In this document: piece after piece, positions 43,431 to 53,024 of the stretch | Layout of the letters: every line of letters starts with the position of its first letter | How positions within the stretch are numbered: the first letter of the stretch is position 1 | Assembly (NCBI RefSeq): GCF_044784365.2 | Contig: NZ_CP173070.2 | Length of the DNA stretch: 64,000 nucleotides | Strand: one strand, 5' to 3' | Origin: Cetobacterium_A somerae | GTDB lineage: Bacteria; Fusobacteriota; Fusobacteriia; Fusobacteriales; Fusobacteriaceae | The notes under the pieces: generated by a model | What the model was told of the DNA's origin: nothing | Databases searched by the model: none | The model's input: the letters and a program-made list of their open reading frames with translations, nothing else | Translations under genes and position numbers: made by a program

Positions 43431-45148
43431 TAAAATTCTCCTTGTATAATTTTTATATTTTTAATTTTAATCTTTTTTAATCGTTCTTTTCTTACAAAGC
43501 ATATAATAACTCCCACACAACTCCAAAGAGCTATCAAATAATTTTTTAAATTACTATAATTTTGTGTAACTATTCCAAGTTTTGAAAAAATTAAATAAAA
43601 AGAAATCATAAAAGCTACAATTCCAATAGCAACTTCATATTGAAATTTCCAAGGCGTTAGCTCTACAACATTTTTATTTTTTAAAATAAATGGTTCTTTT
43701 CTTGGAAATTTTCTTCCTATTGCTAACATCAATATACAACATAAAAGAAATAAAATAGCTAGTTGATGTAAAAAATGCAAATTAGGTTTTATAACTAGTT
43801 GTAATAATGCATATAATGAAACAAATACAATAAGAGAGATTTTAGCTGCTATAGATGGTACTTTTTTTGTTGTATATCCAATAAATATAATTGTAAAAAT
43901 AGGAACACTAAAAAATCCATTTACAGTTTGTAAATATTGAAAAAGACCATTTGGAGCATTCATAATTAATGGTGCTATGAACATTGATACAAAAGCAACA
44001 ATTAATCCAAAAACTTTACCTTTATTAACTATCTCTAAATCACTTTTATTCTTTCCAAATTTAGGCTTATAAATATTTAATGAAAATAATGTAGAAGCAC
44101 TATTTAAAACACTATTATAACTACTTAAAACTGCCCCAAACATAACAGCAGCAAAGAATCCTAAAAAATAATTAGGCATTAAATCTCTAATTAAGTGAGA
44201 GTAAATTAAATCGGCATCACTTATTTTATCTCCATATATATGATAACCAATAATTCCAGGAATAATAACAATTAAAGGTGTTAATATCTTAAATACTCCT
44301 GCAATCATAACTCCTTTTTGTCCTTCTTTTAAATTTTTAGCTCCTAAAGCTCTTTGAATAACTCCTTGATCTGTTCCCCAATAATAAAGATTGACTAAAA
44401 TCATACCTGTAAATAGAGTTGAAAAAGGTAATAAATCTCCATTAGAACCAATTGCATTAAATTTCTCTGGATGAGATTCGATAACTTTAATAACTCCTTG
44501 AAAAAAATTTCCATTACCTACATATCTAAATCCTAAAAATGGAACTGATAATCCACCAATAATAAGACCAATTCCATTTAAAGTATCTGAAAACGCTACT
44601 GCCTTCAGTCCACCAAATATAGCATATACAGCTCCTATTATTCCAATAGCCCATACCGTTATCCAAATACTTGCTGTATAAGAAATGCCTAAAAGTTCTG
44701 AAATATTAAATAATTGACTTAAAACTAGTGCACCAGCATATAATGTTGGTGGAAGGGCACTCAAAATATAACTTATTAAAAATAAATAAGTTACAAACTC
44801 CTTAACACCAGAATCAAAACGCTCTTCTAAAAATTCTGGAATTGTTGTAAGTCCTCCTTTTAAATATCTTGGCACCAGAAACATAGCCACTAAAACTAAA
44901 GTTATTCCAGAACAAACTTCCCATCCCATAACTGACATATTATTTATATAAGCTTGTGCACTCATTCCTGAGAAATTAGCTGGGCTTAAATTTGTTAACA
45001 TTAAAGATCCAGCTATAAAAGGTCCTGTTAAACTTCTTCCACCTAAAAAATATCCTTCATTTGTAGTTAAATTATCACCTTTTGTTTTTAAATATGTAAA
45101 CACCCCAACTAAAAATGTAAAAAATAAAAAAGATAAAACCATTAGCAT
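43430..45148 (-). CDS. sodium:solute symporter (SSS family), probable sugar uptake
   Basis: The 572-residue protein has about 14 membrane helices and the SSS motifs GGRSLTGPFIAGSLMLTN near residue 35 and, in helix 9, AAVMFGAVLSSYNSVLNSAS. It belongs to the SGLT-like branch that often carries sugars. The stop codon overlaps the GH32 start by one base, so the two are translated together and the likely substrate is sucrose or another fructoside. A LacI-type operator lies about 50 bp before its start. The last 100 residues include extra helices beyond the 10-helix LeuT core, as in SGLT proteins. Confidence 0.87.
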   Translation of the reverse strand: MLMVLSFLFFTFLVGVFTYLKTKGDNLTTNEGYFLGGRSLTGPFIAGSLMLTNLSPANFSGMSAQAYINNMSVMGWEVCSGITLVLVAMFLVPRYLKGGLTTIPEFLEERFDSGVKEFVTYLFLISYILSALPPTLYAGALVLSQLFNISELLGISYTASIWITVWAIGIIGAVYAIFGGLKAVAFSDTLNGIGLIIGGLSVPFLGFRYVGNGNFFQGVIKVIESHPEKFNAIGSNGDLLPFSTLFTGMILVNLYYWGTDQGVIQRALGAKNLKEGQKGVMIAGVFKILTPLIVIIPGIIGYHIYGDKISDADLIYSHLIRDLMPNYFLGFFAAVMFGAVLSSYNSVLNSASTLFSLNIYKPKFGKNKSDLEIVNKGKVFGLIVAFVSMFIAPLIMNAPNGLFQYLQTVNGFFSVPIFTIIFIGYTTKKVPSIAAKISLIVFVSLYALLQLVIKPNLHFLHQLAILFLLCCILMLAIGRKFPRKEPFILKNKNVVELTPWKFQYEVAIGIVAFMISFYLIFSKLGIVTQNYSNLKNYLIALWSCVGVIICFVRKERLKKIKIKNIKIIQGEF

Positions 45149-45195
45149 TATAATTACTCCCCCTTTGTATTATTTTTATGAAAATATATGAATAT

Positions 45196-45211
45196 ATGTA
45201 AACGTTTTCAT
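45196..45211. promoter_or_regulatory. LacI-family operator before the symporter-GH32 operon
   Basis: ATGTAAACGTTTTCAT is an imperfect palindrome around AACGTT and matches the two other sites of this locus (46267 and 46491) in its ATG(A/T)AAACG half. It lies between the regulator gene and the symporter start. Confidence 0.78.
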
Positions 45212-45254
45212 AAGTTAGAAAATAGAAAGATAAGAACTATCTTATCTTTAACCT

Positions 45255-46250
45255 TTATACTATTTTTTTTACCGTTGTGTCTCTTGGAATTAATCTTGGA
45301 AGTATTTTTAAATGTTTTATATCTCTACTTCCAGTTTTTATTTCTTCAACTAACCTTTCAAAAGCTAAAAAAGCAATCTCTCTAACAGGTTGAGCAACTG
45401 TTGTAATAGATAAATAATTTGTAAATGTTATATTATCAAATCCAGCAACTGCTATATCATCTGGGACTTTTATATTCTTTTCTCTAAAAAAGTTTAAAAC
45501 TTCCATTGCCACAATGTCATTTCCTGTAAATATACTTGTGAAATCAAATTCTTTATGAATTTTTAAATAATTCTCTAAAGATTTAAATACAAGGTCTTTT
45601 AAATTTCCAGAGGAGTAATTATAAAAGTCTATACAATTCTCATTTTTTAAAGGAATATTTAAATTTTTTAAACATTCTTGAAATCCAAGAAATTTTTCAT
45701 CTTTATTTCCAATATAACCAATTTTAATATGCCCTAAGCTAGCAAAATGTTTAGCTAAAAGTTCTCCTCCTATTTTATGATCTACCGAAACTCCTGAAAA
45801 TTTTTCAGAAAGTGTTGTTATTGTTACTACTGGAATTCCATTCTCTGAAAATTTACTTAAATAACTAGCGTGAGCATTTAACGGCGATATAAGTACTCCT
45901 GCTGGATTATATTTTAAAGTATTTTCAATTAACTTTTTTTCTTTATGTTCATTTCCTTGACTATTCATAAATATAATTTCATATCCGCTTTGATATGCTT
46001 CGTCTTCAATAACACTTAAAATCTCAGAAAAATATGGATTTACAATATCTGGTAGAATAACTATGATTAAAGAACTTTTTTTACTAGATAGAGATTTAGC
46101 AGCATTATTCCCTTTATACCCTAGTTCTGCAATAACATCCAAAACTTTTTGTCTAGTATGAGGCTCAACATAGCTTGTCCCATTTATAACTCTTGATACA
46201 GTGGCTTGAGAAACTTGTGCAAGATTTGCAACATCTTTCATTTTCACCAT
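45255..46250 (-). CDS. LacI-family regulator of the raffinose/sucrose locus
   Basis: The 331-residue regulator has the LacI helix-turn-helix MKDVANLAQVSQATVSRVING at residues 3-23, then the effector domain with IFTGNDIVAMEVLNF and AGFDNITFTNY. It sits between the symporter-GH32 operon (same direction) and the divergent ABC importer-alpha-galactosidase operon. Similar operators precede all three transcription units, including its own at 46267. It is therefore probably a local repressor with autoregulation, responding to an alpha-galactoside or sucrose product. The sequence differs clearly from the other LacI protein at 3329. Confidence 0.92.
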   Translation of the reverse strand: MVKMKDVANLAQVSQATVSRVINGTSYVEPHTRQKVLDVIAELGYKGNNAAKSLSSKKSSLIIVILPDIVNPYFSEILSVIEDEAYQSGYEIIFMNSQGNEHKEKKLIENTLKYNPAGVLISPLNAHASYLSKFSENGIPVVTITTLSEKFSGVSVDHKIGGELLAKHFASLGHIKIGYIGNKDEKFLGFQECLKNLNIPLKNENCIDFYNYSSGNLKDLVFKSLENYLKIHKEFDFTSIFTGNDIVAMEVLNFFREKNIKVPDDIAVAGFDNITFTNYLSITTVAQPVREIAFLAFERLVEEIKTGSRDIKHLKILPRLIPRDTTVKKIV

Positions 46251-46266
46251 GAAAATACCTCCTTTA

Positions 46267-46283
46267 AATGTAATCGTTTACTT
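46267..46283. promoter_or_regulatory. LacI-family operator before the regulator gene
   Basis: AATGTAATCGTTTACTT lies 17 bp before the regulator start codon and has the (A/G)TAA(A/T)CGTTTAC core of the LacI family. It is the weakest match of the three sites in this locus. Confidence 0.65.
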
Positions 46284-46419
46284 ACTGTATTATATGCTTA
46301 TATTATAATACTAAAAGTTTTATATTTCAACATTTTTTATTTTTTTATGAATTTTTTTCATAAAATATATGAATTTTCAAGGTTTTTTTTAACAACAGTT
46401 TTTTAAAAAAATATTTTTG

Positions 46420-46448
46420 TTGAATATTTAAACTTATTGTGATATAAA
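46420..46448 (+). promoter_or_regulatory. promoter of the raffinose importer-alpha-galactosidase operon
   Basis: TTGAAT (46420-46425), a 17-bp spacer and TATAAA (46443-46448) point to the importer genes. The operator at 46491-46512 lies about 35-55 bases after the predicted start, where a bound repressor could block elongation. Confidence 0.65.
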
Positions 46449-46490
46449 TGACTATATAAACATTATCAGTACAAAATATTTTTTTAAGCA

Positions 46491-46512
46491 TTCATGAAAA
46501 CGATTTCATGAA
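46491..46512. promoter_or_regulatory. LacI-family operator before the raffinose importer operon
   Basis: The half-sites TTCATGAAA and TTTCATGAA flank ACGA, giving an almost perfect 22-bp palindrome. It shares the ATGAAAACG half with the site at 45196. It lies between the promoter and the AAGGAG ribosome-binding site of the first permease gene. Confidence 0.82.
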
Positions 46513-46538
46513 GAAAGAAAAATTAAAAGGAGATTTTT

Positions 46539-47411
46539 ATGGATTTAAAAAAATTAAAAACAATTAATTACATGTATTGGCCCGCTATGATTCTTTTTAT
46601 GGGAATTGTTTTTTACCCCTTCCTTCACGGAATACGAATATCTTTTACCAATTGGAATGGATTTTCACAAAACTATAACTATATTGGCTTAGAAAATTAT
46701 AAACGACTATTTCTCGATGTAAATTTTTATATTGCTTTTAAAAATACACTTATTTATGGTTTAGGAAGCACTCTTCTCCAGCAAATTTTAGGTTTAAGCT
46801 ATGCTCTTTTATTAAATCAGAAATTTAAAGGTCGAAATCTACTTCGAGCAATTATTTATTTGCCTGTACTTATTTCAGGATTAATTATGGGTTATATGTG
46901 GTACTTTATTTTTCAATATAGTGATGGAGCATTAAATGATATTTTTATCTATTTTAATTTAGATCCTAACGATTGGCTTGGAAACTCTACATATAGTGTT
47001 TGGATAATTGTTATTGTTAATACCTTACAATATTGTGGTGTTTCTATGATTATTTATTTAGCTGGTCTTCAATCTATTTCAAAATCTTATTATGAAGCTG
47101 CTATGATTGATGGTGCAACAAAAATTCAACAATTTAAATATGTTACATTTCCTCTTTTAAAACCGGCTATAATAACTAGCTTTACATTAAATTTAATTGG
47201 GGGACTAAAATTATTTGATACAATTAAAGCTTTAACTAATGGCGGACCTGGGTATGCTTCAAACTCTCTTTCAACATTGATAAATGTTTCATATTTTAGA
47301 TCACAAATGGCTGGATATGCTTCTTCAATGGGGCTAGTTTTATTTATTTTTATCGTTTGTGTAACTATAATTATTCAAAAAAAATTTACTGTGAAAGAAG
47401 GTGAAATATAA
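46539..47411 (+). CDS. sugar ABC importer permease (MalF/MsmF type)
   Basis: The 290-residue inner-membrane protein has six helices and the MalF-type EAA motif YEAAMIDGATKIQQFKYVTFPLL near residue 187. It begins like MsmF/UgpA proteins with a short cytoplasmic tail. It forms the channel with the next permease, whose start codon overlaps its stop by one base. The locus also encodes a binding protein and an alpha-galactosidase, so raffinose-type sugars are the likely substrate. No ATPase gene is in the operon; a shared MsmK/UgpC-like ATPase elsewhere in the genome is expected. Confidence 0.9.
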   Translation: MDLKKLKTINYMYWPAMILFMGIVFYPFLHGIRISFTNWNGFSQNYNYIGLENYKRLFLDVNFYIAFKNTLIYGLGSTLLQQILGLSYALLLNQKFKGRNLLRAIIYLPVLISGLIMGYMWYFIFQYSDGALNDIFIYFNLDPNDWLGNSTYSVWIIVIVNTLQYCGVSMIIYLAGLQSISKSYYEAAMIDGATKIQQFKYVTFPLLKPAIITSFTLNLIGGLKLFDTIKALTNGGPGYASNSLSTLINVSYFRSQMAGYASSMGLVLFIFIVCVTIIIQKKFTVKEGEI

Positions 47412-48235
47412 TGAATATTAGAAAAAATCTAAAAAAATTATTTTTTACAACTCTAGTTTTTATTTTAGGTTTTATTCATTTAATACCTATTTATATATCT
47501 TTAACTGTTGCTTTAAAAAGAAAAACTGATTTAACTTCAAGATGGTTTTTACCAAAAGATATCTATTTAGAAAACTTTTTATATGCTCTTGAAAAAGCCG
47601 AACTTCTTTTGGCTATGAAAAATAGCTTTATCATTACATTTGTATCTATAATTTTAATAACTTTACTAGGAGCTATGGCTGCTTATCCACTAGCTAGAAA
47701 TAAAACTTTTACAAATAAAATTGTTTTAAATTTAATTTTAGCGGTTATGATGGTTCCACCTTTAAGTATCTTAGTTCCTCTTCTTACAATAATGACTAAA
47801 GTACACGGGGTAAATACATATTGGGGAATTATTTTAACTCTTACAACTTTTAATTTACCTTTAAGTATATTTTTATATAGTAACTTCATTCATACTATTC
47901 CAAAAGAACTTGAAGAAGCTGCTATGATTGATGGATGTAGTCAATTTAAAACATTTTATACAATTATATTTCCATTATTAAAGCCTATCACTGCTACTGT
48001 TATTATTCTAACTGGAGTAGGAATATGGAATGATTATCAATTTTCAGTTTATTTACTTCAATCTCAAAAAATGAGAGTTGTAACTTTAGCAATTTCTTCA
48101 TTTTTTAGTCACTCATCTTCCAATTTAGGAGCTGCCGCTGCTGCTGCTATTATTGCCGTTCTACCAATAATAACATTATATCTTTTTTTACAAAGATATT
48201 TTATTGCCGGAATGACGAGTGGATCTATAAAATAA
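47411..48235 (+). CDS. sugar ABC importer permease (MalG/MsmG type)
   Basis: The 274-residue membrane protein has six helices and the EAA motif LEEAAMIDGCSQFKTFYTIIFPLL near residue 170, typical of MalG/MsmG permeases. It overlaps the preceding permease stop by one base. A stretch of alanines (AAAAAAI) near residue 240 lies in the last loop or helix. It works with the MalF-type partner and the lipoprotein binding protein encoded next to bring in alpha-galactosides. Substrate assignment comes from the downstream GH36 gene. Confidence 0.9.
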   Translation: MNIRKNLKKLFFTTLVFILGFIHLIPIYISLTVALKRKTDLTSRWFLPKDIYLENFLYALEKAELLLAMKNSFIITFVSIILITLLGAMAAYPLARNKTFTNKIVLNLILAVMMVPPLSILVPLLTIMTKVHGVNTYWGIILTLTTFNLPLSIFLYSNFIHTIPKELEEAAMIDGCSQFKTFYTIIFPLLKPITATVIILTGVGIWNDYQFSVYLLQSQKMRVVTLAISSFFSHSSSNLGAAAAAAIIAVLPIITLYLFLQRYFIAGMTSGSIK

Positions 48236-48253
48236 AAATAAGGGGTGTTTATT

Positions 48254-49489
48254 ATGAAAAAAATTATTTTATCATTAGCTTTTTTAGTTCTATTTGCTGG
48301 TTGTGAAAAAGAGGAGGGCATTCCTCAAAAAAAACAACTAATAATTACAAGTAATTCTCATGCTCAAGAACCATCTTCAATAGCTCTACAAGAAATTATT
48401 GATGAATATAACAAAAACCAAACAGACGTAAACGTTGAATTTATTCCTGGAAGTTCTGATTATGAAGAAACAATGAAAACAAAAATGGCAACAAATTCTT
48501 TACCTGATCTTTTCGGAACTCATGGTTGGTCTATTAATAGATACAAAGAATATTTAGAACCACTAAACAATAGAGAATGGGCACAATATGTTAGCCCTGC
48601 TATCAAACCTGTTATTACTGATAATGATGAAAAATTCTATACACTGCCTTTAGATATAGATATTGTCGGGCTTCCATACAATTTAGATGTTCTTGAAAAA
48701 GCAAATGTTGATCCTAAATCTATAAAAACAACAGATGATTTTTTAGTAGCACTAGAAAAAATTAAAAATATTGGAGTTACTCCAATTTATTTAGGAGGAA
48801 AAGATTCAGCTTCTATTGGTAATATTTATGATTGGATTGTTCCAGGCTTAATAATTCTAAATAAAGATAATCCTCAAGGTGAAAACTTAAAAAATGGAAT
48901 TTTTGATGAAAAATCATGGAATGAAACAGGAGAATTTATAAAAACTTTAAAAGATAAAGGATATATCAATAGGGATGCTTTAACTGGAAATGATGCTGCA
49001 AGAGCTCTTGGAACAGGAAAAGCAGCATTCTTATTCTTTGGTACTTCAATGATTAGAGAAGGATTAACATACAATCCAAATGCTAGAATGGATTTTATAG
49101 CATTACCAACTAAAGATAAAACAGAAAAATCATATTTTATAACAGGAGAAAGAATGGCAATAGGTGTTTGGAAAAATTCTCCTAATAAAAAGGAAGCTTT
49201 AGAATTTTTAGACTATTTAGCAAAGCCAGAAAATGTTTCTAAAATGGCTACAGCAAATGTTCTTCCCCCAGGATTAACTAATGCTAAAAGTGAACTTGGA
49301 AAATTTGAAAAAAGTTATGACTTAGGAAACCAATACCAATATGTAGGATTTTTTGATAGAGAATATCTTCCAAGCGGTTCGTGGGAAACACTTTGCTCTA
49401 TTGGAGCTGGAATAATATCTGGGCAATTAAGTGTCGAAGAAGCAACAAAAAAAATGAAAGAAGATTTTGATAGATTAAAAAATAAATAG
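48254..49489 (+). CDS. sugar-binding lipoprotein of the raffinose-type ABC importer
   Basis: The start at 48254 is preferred over a GTG at 48245 because that GTG overlaps the AGGGG ribosome-binding site. The 411-residue protein has a lipoprotein signal (LVLFAGC, lipidated Cys17) and the family 1 solute-binding fold of MsmE/UgpB/MalE proteins (NVEFIPGSSDYEETMKTKMATNSLPDLF near residue 70). It captures the sugar in the periplasm for the two permeases encoded just upstream. The order permease-permease-binding protein-GH36 is unusual in that the binding-protein gene comes third, but all genes are on one strand with short gaps. Confidence 0.9.
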   Translation: MKKIILSLAFLVLFAGCEKEEGIPQKKQLIITSNSHAQEPSSIALQEIIDEYNKNQTDVNVEFIPGSSDYEETMKTKMATNSLPDLFGTHGWSINRYKEYLEPLNNREWAQYVSPAIKPVITDNDEKFYTLPLDIDIVGLPYNLDVLEKANVDPKSIKTTDDFLVALEKIKNIGVTPIYLGGKDSASIGNIYDWIVPGLIILNKDNPQGENLKNGIFDEKSWNETGEFIKTLKDKGYINRDALTGNDAARALGTGKAAFLFFGTSMIREGLTYNPNARMDFIALPTKDKTEKSYFITGERMAIGVWKNSPNKKEALEFLDYLAKPENVSKMATANVLPPGLTNAKSELGKFEKSYDLGNQYQYVGFFDREYLPSGSWETLCSIGAGIISGQLSVEEATKKMKEDFDRLKNK

Positions 49490-49499
49490 GAGAGTTATT

Positions 49500-51749
49500 A
49501 TGAATATATATGTTAATTCAAATTTAGAGTTTCACTTACAAAATAATTATATTAGTTACATTATTAAAATCTTGGAAAATGGTGATTTAGGTCATCTTTA
49601 TTTGGGAAAAAGATTAAATCATAAAGATAACTTTTCAAATATGCTTCAAATATTTGAACATCAAGTTCCATATACTCCTGAACAAATAGATGGTGTTTCT
49701 GGATTTGCTTTAGATAGCTTAAAACAAGAATTTCCTGGAGCTGGAACAGGTGACTATAAAGAGCCTGCATATGTAATTTTACAGGATAATGGAAGTAGAG
49801 TAACAAATTATAAATTTTTAAAGTATGAAATTTTAAATGAAAAACCACCTTTAAAAGGATTACCTCATACTTATATATTAAATAATGACGAAGTGAAGAC
49901 TTTAAAAATAACCTTAAGAGATGAACTATTAAATTCAGATATTACCTTGACATATTCCATTTATAAAAATTTTCCGATTATTACTAGAAGCTCATCTATT
50001 GTTAATAATGGGGAAAAAGACTTAACTTTAGAAAGATTTTTGAGTTTTAATCTAGATATAGTTCAAAAAAATTATGAATTATTACATCTCTCTGGAGCGT
50101 GGGCTAGAGAGAGAAATATTATAACTACTCCTATAAATCAAAATAGAATAGTTATAGATAGTAAAAGAGGAGCTAGTAGTTCTAATAGTAATCCATTTAT
50201 AGCTCTAAAAGAAAAAAATGCTGATGAATTTAAAGGTGAATATATTGGAATAAATTTAGTTTATAGTGGAAATTTTATTGGACAAGTTGAAAAAGATCAC
50301 TATGATAATATTAGAATTAATATGGGAATTAATCCTTTTAATTTTTCTTGGATTTTAGAAAAAGGAGAGTCATTCCAAGCTCCTGAAGTTGTTATAAATT
50401 ATTCTGATTCAGGATTAAATACTTTAAGTCAAAACTATCATAATTTCTATAAAAATCATCTTATTAGAGGAGTCTGGAAAGATAAAGCTAGACCTATACT
50501 AATTAATAATTGGGAAGCTACTTACTTTGATTTTAACGAAGAAAAAATTCTTCAAATAGCAAAAAAATCCAAAGAATTAGGGGTTGAGTTATTTGTTTTA
50601 GATGATGGATGGTTTGGAACAAGAAATGGAGATACATCCGGTTTAGGAGACTGGTGGAGTAATTTAGATAAATTACCAAATGGAGTGGAAGGTTTATCTA
50701 AAAAAATAAACGACTTGGGATTAAAATTTGGACTTTGGTTTGAACCTGAAATGGTAAATCCTGATAGTGAACTTTATAAAAATAATCCACATTGGGCTTT
50801 ATCTGTACCTAAAAGAAAACCTACTTTAAGTAGAAATCAATTAACTTTAGATTTAGGAAGAAGTGATGTTAGAGAATATTTATATGAAAAAATATCTACA
50901 ATTTTAAAAAACTCTAAAATATCTTATATTAAATGGGATATGAATAGAAATATGACAGATATTTGGTCTGGTGTTTTAGAAGCTAAAAGACAAGGCGAAG
51001 TTGCTCATAGATATATATTAGGAGTTTATGAATTAATGGATAAATTAACAAGTGAATTTCCAAATATATTATTTGAATCTTGTGCTGGTGGTGGAAATAG
51101 ATTTGATCCAGGTATGCTTTATTATATGCCACAAATCTGGACAAGTGATAATACTGATGCTATCGAAAGATTAAAAATTCAATATGGAACGTCTATAGTA
51201 TATCCTATATCATCTATGGGTGCTCATGTATCAGCAGTTCCTAACCATCAAACTGGAAGAATTACATCTATTAAAACAAGAGCCAATGTTGCCTTTTTTG
51301 GAGCTTTTGGATATGAATTAGATTTAAATAAAATTACCTTAAAGGAAGCTGAAGAGGTAAAAAAACAAATCGAATTCTTTAAAGAAAATAGAAGATTATT
51401 ACAATTTGGAACTTTTTATAGAATTGAATCACCTTTTGAAAATGGTTTTCAAAAAACATCTTGGGCAGTTATAAATGAAGACAAAAGTGAAGCAATTATA
51501 GGAGTTTATAGAGTATTATCTATCCCTAATCCAAATTTTGACTATATAACTATTCCTGGTTTAAATCCAAACTTTAAATATAAAATTACAGATGAAGATA
51601 TTTTAGGTGAAGAATTTTTTGGAGATGAACTTGCAAACTCAGGAATTAAATTTAGAAAAATTGGACTAGATGTACATGATTTTAACTCTCTAGAAAAACT
51701 GGGAGATTTTAGAAGTAAATTATTTAAAATATCTAAAATAAATCCTTAA
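49500..51749 (+). CDS. GH36 alpha-galactosidase
   Basis: The 749-residue enzyme is a full-length GH36 alpha-galactosidase. It has an N-terminal beta-supersandwich domain, then the TIM barrel with LFVLDDGWFGTRNGDTSGLGDWW. The nucleophile is Asp480 in YIKWDMNR and the acid/base is Asp550 in WTSDNTDAIERL, after the ESCAGGGNRFDPGML motif. A C-terminal beta domain ends the protein. It has no signal peptide, so it removes galactose from raffinose, melibiose or stachyose in the cytoplasm after ABC import. GGAGAG precedes the start and the gene is 10 bp after the binding-protein gene. Confidence 0.95.
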   Translation: MNIYVNSNLEFHLQNNYISYIIKILENGDLGHLYLGKRLNHKDNFSNMLQIFEHQVPYTPEQIDGVSGFALDSLKQEFPGAGTGDYKEPAYVILQDNGSRVTNYKFLKYEILNEKPPLKGLPHTYILNNDEVKTLKITLRDELLNSDITLTYSIYKNFPIITRSSSIVNNGEKDLTLERFLSFNLDIVQKNYELLHLSGAWARERNIITTPINQNRIVIDSKRGASSSNSNPFIALKEKNADEFKGEYIGINLVYSGNFIGQVEKDHYDNIRINMGINPFNFSWILEKGESFQAPEVVINYSDSGLNTLSQNYHNFYKNHLIRGVWKDKARPILINNWEATYFDFNEEKILQIAKKSKELGVELFVLDDGWFGTRNGDTSGLGDWWSNLDKLPNGVEGLSKKINDLGLKFGLWFEPEMVNPDSELYKNNPHWALSVPKRKPTLSRNQLTLDLGRSDVREYLYEKISTILKNSKISYIKWDMNRNMTDIWSGVLEAKRQGEVAHRYILGVYELMDKLTSEFPNILFESCAGGGNRFDPGMLYYMPQIWTSDNTDAIERLKIQYGTSIVYPISSMGAHVSAVPNHQTGRITSIKTRANVAFFGAFGYELDLNKITLKEAEEVKKQIEFFKENRRLLQFGTFYRIESPFENGFQKTSWAVINEDKSEAIIGVYRVLSIPNPNFDYITIPGLNPNFKYKITDEDILGEEFFGDELANSGIKFRKIGLDVHDFNSLEKLGDFRSKLFKISKINP

Positions 51750-51757
51750 TATTTTAT

Positions 51758-51800
51758 AAATAGCTCAAATTCTTTAATTTAAAGAATTTGAGCTATTTTC
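51758..51800 (+). terminator. terminator of the raffinose operon
   Basis: AAATAGCTCAAATTCTTT (51758-51775) pairs perfectly with AAAGAATTTGAGCTATTT (51781-51798) around a 5-base loop. The 18-bp stem ends in a T run and also has an A run on the other side, so it may serve the convergent EAL gene as well. Confidence 0.9.
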
Positions 51801-51845
51801 ATTTATCTTTTAACAAAGATATATTAATTTAAAATATATCTACAT

Positions 51846-52568
51846 TCAAATATAAAGCTTGGAAAATTCTTCTTCAGAAATAGGTTTTCCTATAAAGTAT
51901 CCTTGAACTAAATCCACGCTTATTTTTTTTAAAAACTCTAACTCTTCAAAAGTTTCTACTCCTTCAGCTGTTATAATACTTTCTCTATTTTTTAACAAAT
52001 TAACAATCCCTTTATACATCTTCTTTTCTTTTTCTTGACTTATATTTCTTAATAAATTTCTGTCAATTTTAACATCTTGTATTTGTGTTTTTATCAGATT
52101 TTCTACGTTAGAGCTTCCAATTGGAAAATCATCCATTACTACTCTAATCCCTAATTTATAAAGTAATGAAATTGTCGTATTAAAATCTTCATAATCAAAA
52201 TTTCCTCTTTCAACCAATTCAATCATCAAATTTTTACTACCTTTCAATAAATGTAATCTATTTATAAACTCATTTCTTAGTATTGTTTTAAAAGACACAT
52301 TTATAGCTAATTTTATATCGGATTTTTTTAAATACTTTTCTACTTTTTTTAATACTAAAAAATCTAAAAGGTGTATCTTATCCATTGTTTCCAATTGCTC
52401 TATTATTTCTATAGTGGATATATTTTTTGAAGCAAATCTAGATAAAACTTCGTAGCTTACTATTTTATTTTTTTCTAATGAATAAACCGGTTGAAAAACT
52501 ATAGTTAATATTTTTTCTAGCTCTTCTTCAGAAATTTCATTAGATACTATTTTTTTTATATTTTTCAT
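51846..52568 (-). CDS. EAL-domain protein (cyclic-di-GMP phosphodiesterase type)
   Basis: The 240-residue protein is a stand-alone EAL domain. The signature is EVL (YEVLSRF, about residue 34) instead of EAL, which occurs in active enzymes. Other metal and catalytic sites are visible: DDFPIGSSN, KIDRNLL, AEGVET and QGYFIGKP. A cyclic-di-GMP hydrolysis role or a binding role is likely. No sensor domain is attached. It lies next to an HTH gene and the large pilus operon, suggesting control of surface structures, which is inference. No GGDEF partner is in the window. Confidence 0.85.
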   Translation of the reverse strand: MKNIKKIVSNEISEEELEKILTIVFQPVYSLEKNKIVSYEVLSRFASKNISTIEIIEQLETMDKIHLLDFLVLKKVEKYLKKSDIKLAINVSFKTILRNEFINRLHLLKGSKNLMIELVERGNFDYEDFNTTISLLYKLGIRVVMDDFPIGSSNVENLIKTQIQDVKIDRNLLRNISQEKEKKMYKGIVNLLKNRESIITAEGVETFEELEFLKKISVDLVQGYFIGKPISEEEFSKLYI

Positions 52569-52617
52569 ATACCTTCAATCTCCCATTTTTTAGAAAATTA
52601 TTCTAAAACTTATTAAG

Positions 52618-52971
52618 CTACGATATATTATTAGCTATTATAATTTTATTCTTTTCTCTTAATTTTTTCTTTAATATTTCTGATAATTTTCTTAAGTAAT
52701 CATTTTCCATTCTTAAAAACTCTATTTCTTCTTCTAAACTATCAAAAGAATACTCTTCACTGAATATTTTTGAGCTTGAATTTCCCCTCATTTCAAACTT
52801 AAAAGCTTCTTCCCCTTTTTCCTTATACTTTTTTACCCACTCGTAAACTTGAGTTTTTGAAGCAATTTGAAACTCTTTAGCTATTTCAGTTAAAGACGTA
52901 TTTCCTTCTAAATATTTTCTTACAACTTTTATTTTAAAATTTTTTGAATATTTCTTATTTATTCTTACCAT
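52618..52971 (-). CDS. orphan OrfA-like helix-turn-helix protein (IS3/IS150 type)
   Basis: The 117-residue protein has a basic start, a helix-turn-helix (YLEGNTSLTEIAKEFQIASKTQVYEWVKKYKEKG, about residues 18-51) and a leucine-rich coiled coil (LEEEIEFLRMENDYLRKL, about residues 79-96). This is the layout of OrfA of IS3-family elements. No OrfB integrase frame follows and I see no inverted repeats, so it is either an IS relic or a domesticated DNA-binding protein. It sits between the EAL gene and the giant pilus-operon protein, in the same direction as both. Confidence 0.7.
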   Translation of the reverse strand: MVRINKKYSKNFKIKVVRKYLEGNTSLTEIAKEFQIASKTQVYEWVKKYKEKGEEAFKFEMRGNSSSKIFSEEYSFDSLEEEIEFLRMENDYLRKLSEILKKKLREKNKIIIANNIS

Positions 52972-53024
52972 TTGTTTCTCCTATTCAATATATCATTCAT
53001 AAAAATTAACTTAATTTCTAATAG

